Below, one piece after another: positions 1-6,747 of a stretch of 64,000 bases of DNA (within the stretch, counting starts at the first letter, position 1; the number at the start of each line of letters is the position of its first letter). Made by a program: the position numbers and the translations under genes. The stretch lies in NCBI RefSeq assembly GCF_017873605.1, contig NZ_JAGGKI010000001.1, positions 124,001 to 188,000 of the forward strand. The letters are read 5' to 3'. The notes beneath the pieces are model-generated. The model saw only the letters and a program-made list of their open reading frames with translations. It ran no database searches and was not told where the DNA came from. The stretch is from Paenibacillus lactis (GTDB taxonomy: Bacteria; Bacillota; Bacilli; Paenibacillales; Paenibacillaceae).

Positions 1-399
1 TTTAGTGTTGAATTGAGTTTGCGAAGCAATCGAACCAATTTGCTCAGTAAGTTGAGCAATTTCCGAGTCGATTTTAGCAGCATCTGTTGTTGTCAATACT
101 TCGTTCGCACCCTGTACATACAACTCAGCCATACGTTGCAGCATCGCATGAGTCTCGTTCAGTGCACCTTCAGCTGTTTGGATCAGGGAAATACCGTCCA
201 AAGCATTCTTGGAAGCTTGCTCCAAACCACGGATCTGATTGCGCATTTTCTCGGAGATTGCCAGACCAGCAGCATCGTCAGCTGCACGGTTGATTCTGTA
301 ACCGGAAGACAATTTCTCCAGAGATTTGCCTTGTTGTGTGTTGTTGAAAGACAATTGGCGTTGCGTGTTGTAAGAGCTGATATTGTGGTTAATACGCAT
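1..399 (-). CDS. hag: Flagellin (N-terminal part; gene runs off the window)
   Basis: Filament subunit exported by the flagellar type III system. Only the first 133 codons are present. They show the classic flagellin N-terminus: MRINHNISSYNTQRQL, then the D0/D1 helix signature SSGYRINRAADDAAGLAIS, followed by the long amphipathic helix with heptads. The ATG sits 7 nt after a strong GGAGG. A SigD promoter lies about 115 bp upstream, and a structured leader with GGA motifs precedes the start, suggesting translational control by the neighbouring csrA/fliW. The identity is secure; the C-terminal D0 domain cannot be seen. Confidence 0.97.
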   Translation of the reverse strand, partial: MRINHNISSYNTQRQLSFNNTQQGKSLEKLSSGYRINRAADDAAGLAISEKMRNQIRGLEQASKNALDGISLIQTAEGALNETHAMLQRMAELYVQGANEVLTTTDAAKIDSEIAQLTEQIGSIASQTQFNTK

Positions 400-405
400 G
401 ATAAA

Positions 406-420
406 ATTCCTCCTTGGAAT
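406..420 (-). promoter_or_regulatory. Putative CsrA site 2, hairpin over the hag Shine-Dalgarno
   Basis: On the minus strand ATTCCAAGGAGGAAT folds as a 5-bp stem (ATTCC/GGAAT) with AAGGA in the loop, overlapping the hag ribosome-binding site. CsrA is known to bind GGA in hairpin loops; in B. subtilis it represses hag this way, and FliW relieves it. Assignment here is by motif and position. Confidence 0.6.
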
Positions 421-433
421 GTGTTGGTGATTC

Positions 434-443
434 GCATCCATGC
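434..443 (-). promoter_or_regulatory. Putative CsrA site 1 in hag leader
   Basis: Minus-strand GCATGGATGC is a short stem with GG of a GGA motif in the loop, about 24 nt upstream of the Shine-Dalgarno hairpin. The pair of sites resembles the two-site arrangement known for B. subtilis hag. Short motif, so moderate confidence. Confidence 0.45.
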
Positions 444-512
444 TTCACCCATTTGTGATCGAGACCATAGCGTTCGGCCGTCACTGCTACGTCTTTCGAC
501 CAACTATTATAT

Positions 513-539
513 TTATCGGCGTTTTAACCTCAATGTTTA
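513..539 (-). promoter_or_regulatory. SigD promoter of hag
   Basis: Minus strand reads TAAA, a 15-nt spacer, then GCCGATAA, matching the SigD consensus TAAA-N15-GCCGATAT. Transcription would start near 505, giving a leader of roughly 105 nt that includes both GGA hairpins. Confidence 0.85.
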
Positions 540-568
540 TAGCATATTGATATTTTTTAATAGATTTT

Positions 569-805
569 TTATTCCCTTTTTTGTGCTGCTACTTGATTTA
601 AAATATTCTGGATGTCTGTGTTAAACTCTATAGCATGCTGATTCTGCTGTTTAATTGCCTCATAAATTTCTTCTCGATAAATCGTAACATTCGAAGGCGC
701 ATCGATACCGATCCGGACCTGATCTCCGTTGATTTCAATGACGGAGAGGACGATATTATCATTGATCATAATTTTTTGCCCCTTATTTCGCGACAGGATT
801 AACAT
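569..805 (-). CDS. csrA: Translational regulator CsrA
   Basis: Small RNA-binding repressor, 78 residues. The start MLILSRNKGQKIMINDNI and the IGIDAPSNVTIYREEIYEAI segment are typical of the CsrA beta-barrel core and its RNA-contacting C-terminal strand. I chose the ATG at 805 because MLIL is the conserved N-terminus and an AGGAGAG lies just upstream; the longer in-frame extension is inside fliW. The gene overlaps the end of fliW by 23 nt, implying coupled translation. Expected targets are GGA motifs in the hag leader immediately downstream, with FliW as protein antagonist. Confidence 0.96.
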   Translation of the reverse strand: MLILSRNKGQKIMINDNIVLSVIEINGDQVRIGIDAPSNVTIYREEIYEAIKQQNQHAIEFNTDIQNILNQVAAQKRE

Positions 806-1247
806 CAGACCCCTCTCCTTTCTTCCCTCCCAACAGCGGTTGTTTGGTTGTATAGTTTCCATGATCCAAAATGATCTGGGCAGCGATGTTTCTGGCTTTG
901 TTCAGTACGATCGGAGCCTTTAAGTTACAGGTAATATCTTCAGCAGAACGGACGGTTACGATCACCATCACCTGAACCTCCTCCTCGCTTTGCACCCCCA
1001 AAGCTTCAATCCAATGAGGGTCCAGTTGAAATTCATACTCCTTGAAAAAAGCAAACGGGTCCGTCACGATAAACGTCAAATTTTCATCCTCAATGGATTG
1101 CAAAAATTCGAACGGATGTTGATTACCCTCAGATTGAATGATCACGTAGTTATGCAAGTCATTAAAGCCTAGTATAGGTCCTATAAAGGTTATTAATTGT
1201 TCTTCATCGATTTGGATAGGCCCAAATCTCTTGGTATTAACAATCAT
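783..1247 (-). CDS. fliW: Flagellar assembly factor FliW
   Basis: FliW binds flagellin in the cytoplasm and also sequesters CsrA, so that flagellin translation rises when flagellin is exported. The 154-residue protein has the family pattern: an early GPIQIDEEQLITF, a GFNDLHNYVII strand, PFAFFKEYEF, and a central VQVMVIVTV strand followed by NLKAPIVLNKARNIAAQI. A GGGAGGATC precedes the ATG. Its 3' end overlaps csrA, so the two are one translational unit, and hag follows; the three-partner switch is therefore physically linked. Confidence 0.97.
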   Translation of the reverse strand: MIVNTKRFGPIQIDEEQLITFIGPILGFNDLHNYVIIQSEGNQHPFEFLQSIEDENLTFIVTDPFAFFKEYEFQLDPHWIEALGVQSEEEVQVMVIVTVRSAEDITCNLKAPIVLNKARNIAAQIILDHGNYTTKQPLLGGKKGEGSDVNPVAK

Positions 1248-1273
1248 GCCTTCCGATCCTCCCTTTCTAACAA

Positions 1274-1310
1274 CAATAGCTATAATGACACCTGTCCATT
1301 ATAGCTATTG
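1274..1310. repeat. Perfect 14-bp inverted repeat between yviE and fliW
   Basis: The arms CAATAGCTATAATG and CATTATAGCTATTG are exact reverse complements around a 9-nt loop. On the transcribed strand the stem is followed by TTGTTGTTAG rather than a clean U-tract, so it is at best a leaky terminator, or an mRNA end or processing hairpin that would set fliW-csrA levels relative to flgKL. Confidence 0.8.
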
Positions 1311-1321
1311 TATACCTGTCG

Positions 1322-1897
1322 TCAGACAACTGCATCCAGCTGTTTGCCCGTCGCAGACATAAATATAAAATTTTGATGAACCAAATACGGATTGACCTTG
1401 CCGGGATAGTAATCAATGATCGGCTTATGGGTCTCGGGATTAAAGGTAATTCCGCCCGGCGTGTAATTTGTATGCACTTGGCCCGGTATATAAGTAACAT
1501 CCACATTGTCGTACCCCGGCTCCCCCGTAACCTCAACTCTCGGCCGATCTCCAAATACGCTGTCCCTTGCAATCTCTGCAAATGCGTTGCCGCCTTCATG
1601 AAAAGCCATCATTCGATCCCCGTTACGGGCAATATCTGCGATATTATGCATGGAGATTTGAAGAGAAGATTGCGACACACGATCCGTCATCTCCTCGAAT
1701 CGGGCCTTGCCGAGTGCAGACCAAGCCTTTCTCGAATCAATCTCTAATACAGGACTAGTCCTCTCCATCTCAAGTTGACCGCGCTGCTGCTTCATGTTAA
1801 GTGATGGTCTTGGCTGCTCGATGCTTTGTTGCCCCTTGGTTATTTCAAGACCGATTATTGAATATCCTTGCTGAATCTGAATACGGGGAATATTCAT
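1322..1897 (-). CDS. yviE: YviE-like flagellar-locus protein (DUF6470)
   Basis: A 191-residue protein of unknown function at the position of yviE, between flgL and fliW, in Bacillus and relatives. It begins NIPRIQIQQGYSIIGLEI, followed by a basic, Gln-rich stretch and a C-terminal part rich in Gly/Pro/Tyr (YDNVDVTYIPGQVHTNY, PIIDYYPGKVNPY). No signal peptide or membrane segment is visible. An AGGGGGAATACCA ribosome-binding site supports the ATG. The assignment rests on context and the DUF6470-type N-terminus; no biochemical role is known to me. Confidence 0.85.
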   Translation of the reverse strand: MNIPRIQIQQGYSIIGLEITKGQQSIEQPRPSLNMKQQRGQLEMERTSPVLEIDSRKAWSALGKARFEEMTDRVSQSSLQISMHNIADIARNGDRMMAFHEGGNAFAEIARDSVFGDRPRVEVTGEPGYDNVDVTYIPGQVHTNYTPGGITFNPETHKPIIDYYPGKVNPYLVHQNFIFMSATGKQLDAVV

Positions 1898-1909
1898 TGG
1901 TATTCCCCC

Positions 1910-2803
1910 TTATCTTAGGAAGTCCATTAAGCTCGGACGAATAATCCGGGCCATCGTATCCAGTGATGCCTGATAAATACTTTCCGATGTTTTCAGGTCA
2001 ATAATGACCTTGGAAATATCGGCGTCCTCCACCTTAGACTGGAGATCCATATAGTTAATATTCAAATCGCCTAGCCGACTGAGTGTAAACTCCAACCGAT
2101 TCTGCTTTCCTCCCATTTCGGCCTGGGCCGTAATGGTTGTCTCCAAGTTTTTTTGCAAAGCCGGGATAGCATTCTGAATGCCAGCCGTATCATCTGCGAG
2201 CAGGGCCTTTTTCAGGTTATCCACGACGGTAAATATACCGGATGGGTCACCGTGAGCACCGAATACTTGCTCTCCGAGCGTATTAACAGAGACAGTAATC
2301 CCCGCACCAACCTGATACCTTACTTCACCGTCGTCTAGCTTATAAGCCGTTGCAATCGGGTCATCCGGAAATGGTTTCTGATCGGTCCGTTCTCCGTTAA
2401 AGATATACTTCCCTTTAAATTGGGAATTCCCAAGAGATATCAGCTGTTGATAGAGCTGCTCTACTTCAGCTGCTATATTTTCTCGTGCATCTTTCGGTAC
2501 TGTATCCGTTCCACCTTGAACGGCTAACTCCGATAACCTCTGAACAATCTGCGTAACCTCAGTCAAAACCGTATCTCCGTACTTGAGCCAAGCATCTGCG
2601 TCATCCGCATTTTGCTCAAACTGAGTTGTCGCAGTAATTTGGCTGCGGTATTGCAGAGCGCTAGCTACGCCAACCGGATCGTCGGAAGGACGATTGATCC
2701 GGCGCTGGGTCATCATCTGCTCCTGGTATTTGTCCAGGCGTTTATAGTTACCCTGCAGGCCGCTCATCATGGTGCTAGTCATCATGGATTGCGTTATCCG
2801 CAT
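1910..2803 (-). CDS. flgL: Flagellar hook-associated protein 3 FlgL
   Basis: Hook-filament junction protein, 297 residues, secreted by the flagellar apparatus and homologous to flagellin at both ends. It starts MRITQSMMTSTMMSGLQGN and carries the D0/D1 helix RRINRPSDDPVGVASALQYR; the C-terminal helix has the SIYQASLDTMARIIRPSLMDFL ending shared with flagellins. AGGAGG lies 7 nt before the ATG. It starts 12 bp after the flgK stop, in the flgM-flgN-flgK-flgL operon. Confidence 0.97.
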   Translation of the reverse strand: MRITQSMMTSTMMSGLQGNYKRLDKYQEQMMTQRRINRPSDDPVGVASALQYRSQITATTQFEQNADDADAWLKYGDTVLTEVTQIVQRLSELAVQGGTDTVPKDARENIAAEVEQLYQQLISLGNSQFKGKYIFNGERTDQKPFPDDPIATAYKLDDGEVRYQVGAGITVSVNTLGEQVFGAHGDPSGIFTVVDNLKKALLADDTAGIQNAIPALQKNLETTITAQAEMGGKQNRLEFTLSRLGDLNINYMDLQSKVEDADISKVIIDLKTSESIYQASLDTMARIIRPSLMDFLR

Positions 2804-2815
2804 CGTTCATTCCTC

Positions 2816-4387
2816 CTATCTGCCGACGATGCCGGTGCTGTTGATTAATTTATCCAGCATCTCGTCGATTGTCGTAACAACGCGCGCGGACGCGCTATAA
2901 GCATGCTGGAAGCGAATAAGATCGGACATTTCTTCATCAAGCGAGACGCTGCTGATCGACATACGGAGCGTGTCGGCGTGCTCTACAAGCAATCCCCCGT
3001 TCTCCACCATTTTCTTAGCGTTACTGCTGTCCGTACCTAATTTGGAAATGACCGACTGCAAATATCCTTCAAAACTTGTAACATCCGTTACGCCGCCGTT
3101 ATTGTTGTTCGGGTTAAAGCTGAATGTGCGTTCCGACAAGCCGGCGATCAATAAGGCCATACCGCCATTTCCCTTTAGAACGACTTCGGCCGTACTGCCG
3201 TCCGGGTTTGTCTTCATCTCCGTCCGTAGGGACGCTGCGATATTTTTCAAATCCGCTTGAATGGTGGTGCTTAATCTCATGTTCCCCGCTGTAATCGGTC
3301 CGCCGTCTGCCGACACGAAGAAATCCGTCCCTGCGGTTGCCGGTTCATTCAATGTATAACCCAGCTTATGCAGTCCGTTGAGACCATCCACCGTATGCTT
3401 CGTGTCTTGGGCCAGCTTGCGCGGATTGGTTGGATCCATCACCGCATTCGGGATCGAGACACCTGGAGGCAGAATCGTGCCTGCCGGAAGTGTTACTTCC
3501 ACTTTTCCGGTCGCGAGCGTATTTGCCATAATGTTAAGCTGGTTGATGTACGTTTCAACATGAACATCGCGGGACGTAACGTAGCCGGCAATCTCACCGC
3601 CCGTTAACGTAGTAGCAATCGCTGCGGTTACCGGGGTCGACGCCATATCATCAACTACGACCTGGTTTCCGAACGTCACCTGATACACATCGCCCGTTTC
3701 GGTCACGCTGACATTACCGAGAACGGAGAGCTGATCGACCAGTAAGTCCCGCTTATCTCTCAGGTCATTCGCGTTGTCGCCAAGACCCTCGATCCGTTTA
3801 ATGCTTCGCGTCAGCTCCGCAATCTGATCGATATAATTGTTAGCTTCCTCCACCTTGGTGTCGATGCGGGAAGTCAAATTGTTTCGAAGCGTATCCAGTT
3901 GGGAGTATATGTGGTTAAACGTCTCCGTCAATGCGATCGCTTTCTGCTGAACGGCCATGCGGGCCGATAAATCCGTATCGCTCGGATTTTTGCTCAGCGT
4001 CTGCCATGCAGTCCAGAACTCTGCAACGCTTGCGCTTAAACTGCTCTCCGAAGGTTCGTTGAAAATCCCCTCGATATTCGAAAGCGTCTCCTGCTGAACG
4101 TTCCATGTTGACAAATTCGTGTTTTGATTCCGATATTCAATATCCAGTAGATAATCGCGTACCCGCCGGATGCTCTCAGCTTCCACGCCCATACCGAGCT
4201 GGCCCGCTGCCTGCGAGCGCTGCATTCCCGGAAAGGCAATCGGGTTAGATGCAACCAGACGTGTCGTCTGCCGGGAATAACCAGGGGTATTCGCATTCGT
4301 TACGTTATGGCCGGCCGTGTTAATCGCAGCCTGCTGGGCAATCAAGCCCCGTTTTCCGATTTCGAGCAAATGAAATGTAGATCTCAT
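2816..4387 (-). CDS. flgK: Flagellar hook-associated protein 1 FlgK
   Basis: Hook-filament junction protein of 523 residues. The start is set at the ATG giving MRSTFHLLEIGKRGLIAQQ, because the axial-protein signature INTAGHNVTNANTPGYSRQ follows at the expected distance and AGGAATAGG precedes it; a longer in-frame reading would extend into flgN. The C-terminus (DEEMSDLIRFQHAYSASARVV and IDEMLDKLINS) is the conserved rod/hook/filament helix. The middle is the variable D2/D3 region. It is cotranscribed with flgN (its export chaperone) and flgL. Confidence 0.97.
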   Translation of the reverse strand: MRSTFHLLEIGKRGLIAQQAAINTAGHNVTNANTPGYSRQTTRLVASNPIAFPGMQRSQAAGQLGMGVEAESIRRVRDYLLDIEYRNQNTNLSTWNVQQETLSNIEGIFNEPSESSLSASVAEFWTAWQTLSKNPSDTDLSARMAVQQKAIALTETFNHIYSQLDTLRNNLTSRIDTKVEEANNYIDQIAELTRSIKRIEGLGDNANDLRDKRDLLVDQLSVLGNVSVTETGDVYQVTFGNQVVVDDMASTPVTAAIATTLTGGEIAGYVTSRDVHVETYINQLNIMANTLATGKVEVTLPAGTILPPGVSIPNAVMDPTNPRKLAQDTKHTVDGLNGLHKLGYTLNEPATAGTDFFVSADGGPITAGNMRLSTTIQADLKNIAASLRTEMKTNPDGSTAEVVLKGNGGMALLIAGLSERTFSFNPNNNNGGVTDVTSFEGYLQSVISKLGTDSSNAKKMVENGGLLVEHADTLRMSISSVSLDEEMSDLIRFQHAYSASARVVTTIDEMLDKLINSTGIVGR

Positions 4388-4406
4388 CGTACCTATTCCT
4401 TTCTTC

Positions 4407-4907
4407 TTATGCCCTGGTATCAAACATGCTTCGGACTTTGCCTGCCGTACTCGGCTGGTTCGGATTCTGATATAGCATGTCATCTTCTGGACGGCTGACC
4501 AGCAGATTCAGGCTGTAGTCTATAAATGCAAGGGACTGTTCAATCAGTTCCCGGTTGATCTGATTCAATTCCTTAAGCTCCGTCAGCCTGTCCATTAATT
4601 GACGTTGTACATCCAGCAGCTCCGTCTTCTCATCCGGGTTAAATACAAGACGAGTCATTTCAGTAACCGTCAGCTGAAGCTGGGAGCGGATGCCCTTCTC
4701 GCGCAAAAAATCCTCTGCAGCGCCTTGTCGCAGCGCTTCCGTTTCCGCCACCTGCTTCAGCAGGCGGTTCTCCCTGTTCATGACTGCTGCCAGGCGTTCC
4801 ACATCGTTCGCTATAATGGCTTGCTTCTTATCATTCCCCGCCTCGATCAGCTGCCGGTGCAGCTCGTCCTGACGCTTCATATAATCAATAATGGATCTTG
4901 CACTCAC
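4407..4907 (-). CDS. flgN: FlgN-family flagellar export chaperone
   Basis: Cytoplasmic helical chaperone for FlgK/FlgL, 166 residues, equivalent to YvyG of B. subtilis. The sequence is almost all charged heptads (MKRQDELHRQLIEAGNDKKQAI, NREN, RQLMDRLTELKELNQINREL), ending in a basic, Pro-containing tail. Translation begins at GTG, which overlaps the flgM stop codon in a GTGA junction, implying coupling. A GGGTGA lies 6 nt upstream. It sits between flgM and flgK as in Bacillus. Confidence 0.93.
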   Translation of the reverse strand: MSARSIIDYMKRQDELHRQLIEAGNDKKQAIIANDVERLAAVMNRENRLLKQVAETEALRQGAAEDFLREKGIRSQLQLTVTEMTRLVFNPDEKTELLDVQRQLMDRLTELKELNQINRELIEQSLAFIDYSLNLLVSRPEDDMLYQNPNQPSTAGKVRSMFDTRA

Positions 4908-5200
4908 TTGGATTCACCCGATTTATTGTAGGTTTGAAAATACGGGAGCAATTTATCTACAAGACGGTCTGCCGGCACTTCATAGGTGCCGTTAGATACG
5001 GCTTCCTTCAAGCGCTGGATTTTCTTTGCGCGCTCCGGATCCTGTACCTTGCTTTGTGCGCTCAGTTCCATCGCCTCCGGTGAAATCGATACTTCGTCTT
5101 TCTTGCGTTTCTTCTTATCGATATGCTGTAGCTCCCGAGATTCTATATTCCGTTGATACGAATTGACGCCGTTCACGCGTCCCGATTCGTTAATCTTCAC
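4904..5200 (-). CDS. flgM: Anti-sigma-D factor FlgM
   Basis: Binds and inhibits SigD until the hook is complete. The 98-residue product starts (V)KINESGRVNGVNSYQRN, matching the FlgM N-terminus, and has a SPEAMELSAQSKVQDPERAKKIQ core and a C-terminal SigD-binding helix ending DKLLPYFQTYNK. I chose the GTG at 5200, 6 nt after GAGGTGA; the TTG at 5206 would sit directly on the ribosome-binding site. It is the first gene of the flgM-flgN-flgK-flgL unit and has its own SigD promoter. Confidence 0.95.
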   Translation of the reverse strand: MKINESGRVNGVNSYQRNIESRELQHIDKKKRKKDEVSISPEAMELSAQSKVQDPERAKKIQRLKEAVSNGTYEVPADRLVDKLLPYFQTYNKSGESK

Positions 5201-5216
5201 GTTCAATCACCTCACT

Positions 5217-5256
5217 TAAAATAAAAAACCGATAAGCTTTACTAAGTTTATCGGTA
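5217..5256 (-). terminator. Intrinsic terminator after yvyF
   Basis: Minus strand: a 12-bp stem (ACCGATAAACTT / AAGCTTATCGGT with one G-U) with a 4-nt loop, followed by TTTTTTATTTT. It closes the comFA-comFC-yvyF unit. The 5' arm is also the -10 element of the flgM promoter. Confidence 0.9.
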
Positions 5257-5274
5257 CGAAATGGAGCATAGTTA
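5248..5274 (-). promoter_or_regulatory. SigD-type promoter of flgM operon inside the terminator
   Basis: TAAC, 15 nt, ACCGATAA on the minus strand: 3 of 4 and 7 of 8 consensus bases with exact spacing. The predicted start, near 5241, falls in the terminator loop, so transcripts from this promoter lack the 5' arm and cannot form the terminator. Confidence 0.6.
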
Positions 5275-5286
5275 ATAGTTCAAAAG

Positions 5287-5697
5287 TTAGTATTTACGCA
5301 GTTTATCGACTGCGCGATAAGTCTCTTTTCCTTTGCCGGACCCGGGCTGATGTTCCTGGTCGGTCTCAGCCGCTTGACGAAGCTCCCGCGTCAGTCTTGT
5401 CCTGCAGGACTCGCACATATTGCTCTCACGGATCAGCGTGCCGCATACCTCGCACGGATAAGCCATGTTGGGCGCATTGGCAATCGATATCCGGCCTTCC
5501 CTGATAAACCGGGTAATCTGGCGGATCGAAACCTCTGTCGCCTCTGATACTTCATGGATCGTCGCGCCTTTCTGCTCCCGCAAAAAAGTAGCGCATTTCT
5601 CGTATTCCTTCTCAATCTCTTTCAAGCATTCCGAACACATATCCCGAAAATTCAATGCATACAATCTGCCGCACCGAGGGCAATTCCCCAGATTCAT
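5287..5697 (-). CDS. yvyF: YvyF, flagellar-operon zinc-ribbon protein (TIGR03826)
   Basis: A 136-residue cytoplasmic protein with two Cys4 zinc-binding modules, CPRCG...CSEC near residues 6-23 and CEVCG...CESC near residues 82-98, flanking a helix-turn-helix-like middle (TIHEVSEATEVSIRQITRFIREGRI). This is the TIGR03826 family found between comFC and flgM in Bacillus. Its molecular role is not established; a regulatory DNA-binding role is suggested by the HTH but is inference. Start ATG after GGAGGTCG; a terminator follows. Confidence 0.92.
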   Translation of the reverse strand: MNLGNCPRCGRLYALNFRDMCSECLKEIEKEYEKCATFLREQKGATIHEVSEATEVSIRQITRFIREGRISIANAPNMAYPCEVCGTLIRESNMCESCRTRLTRELRQAAETDQEHQPGSGKGKETYRAVDKLRKY

Positions 5698-5819
5698 GCT
5701 AAACGACCTCCATGCTTATCTAGAACCTTTGATACCCCTAGATTACATGATATCAGGCCTTACGTCTATCTTCCGAATATAGAAATCATGAGATTTCCCA
5801 TGCGCTCCATTCTAACCTC

Positions 5820-6689
5820 TTAAGATCGGGCCCAAGTTAAGCAATAAACTTCTATCGGTTGACCCAGGGCTTTTTCATGTTTTCGCAACGCCTCCGCGCA
5901 GGCGTGGACCGTGCTCCCGGTAGTATAAATATCATCGATTAACAAAACGCGAAGTGGAAGCAGCGCATCATTGCTCCTGTCCAGGACCATGTTCATCCGC
6001 TTCTCCGCTGAAGCTGCTGCGAGAGCCCGAGACAAAAGCTCGATTGCATGCGGGCGCGTAACAAATGCGTCCTCCATATCCCTCATTCGATCCATTCGGG
6101 TTTTAAAGCTCTGCTTATCGGTATGCCTTTTCCGCTGAAGCAGGCGAAGATACGGCACCTTTATCTGCCGGGCGAGTTCCGTTGCCATCACCTCTGCCTG
6201 ATTAAACCCCCGTTCCCGAAGCCGGACATCGCTGACCGGAACCGAAGTTACGGCATGGACCATCCAGCGGCTCATCTGCCCGACCCGAAGATGACGATTA
6301 CGTCCCTCAGGGCTGAGCTCCCGCTCCATAAGCGCATAAGCCCGGGCCAGCATTCCCGCCAACAAACCGGCATACCGTTCATTTCCCCGATATTTGTATT
6401 GGGCCAGCCATTCGCGCATCAGCCCATTATACATAACCGCGCTCCGATTCAGGACAAAAGCCCGTTCGTTCGGCCCTGTACGGCTGCAATCCGGACACCC
6501 GATCGCCCTCCCGCAGGCCAAGCAGCGGGGACGGACGATCCAAGGAATCGCTCTGGCACAGGCATCGCATATGCCGGCGAACTCCCGGTTTAATGGAGCG
6601 TTCTTCCCGCAGGCAAAGCAAATCTGTGCAGCCGTGCCCAAAAAGCCGTGAGCCTTATCCAGAATCTGTTTGAGGGAGTGCAAAATCAC
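5820..6689 (-). CDS. comFC: Competence protein ComFC (phosphoribosyltransferase-like)
   Basis: Late competence protein needed for DNA uptake and transformation. The N-terminus has a zinc finger (CFACGK, CDAC, CLACGR, CPDC) and the C-terminus a type I phosphoribosyltransferase fold with the PRPP loop VLLIDDIYTTGST; VPVSDVRLRERGFNQAEVMA is the other family hallmark. I place the start at the GTG at 6689, 9 nt after AAGGAGA; an ATG 33 nt upstream lacks a clear ribosome site. It follows comFA after 58 nt. Length about 289 residues, slightly longer than the B. subtilis protein. Confidence 0.95.
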   Translation of the reverse strand: MILHSLKQILDKAHGFLGTAAQICFACGKNAPLNREFAGICDACARAIPWIVRPRCLACGRAIGCPDCSRTGPNERAFVLNRSAVMYNGLMREWLAQYKYRGNERYAGLLAGMLARAYALMERELSPEGRNRHLRVGQMSRWMVHAVTSVPVSDVRLRERGFNQAEVMATELARQIKVPYLRLLQRKRHTDKQSFKTRMDRMRDMEDAFVTRPHAIELLSRALAAASAEKRMNMVLDRSNDALLPLRVLLIDDIYTTGSTVHACAEALRKHEKALGQPIEVYCLTWARS

Positions 6690-6747
6690 ATCGATCGTCT
6701 CCTTCCAAAAAAATCGGTTCATGCACGCATCCGTTCACGTAAAATCC

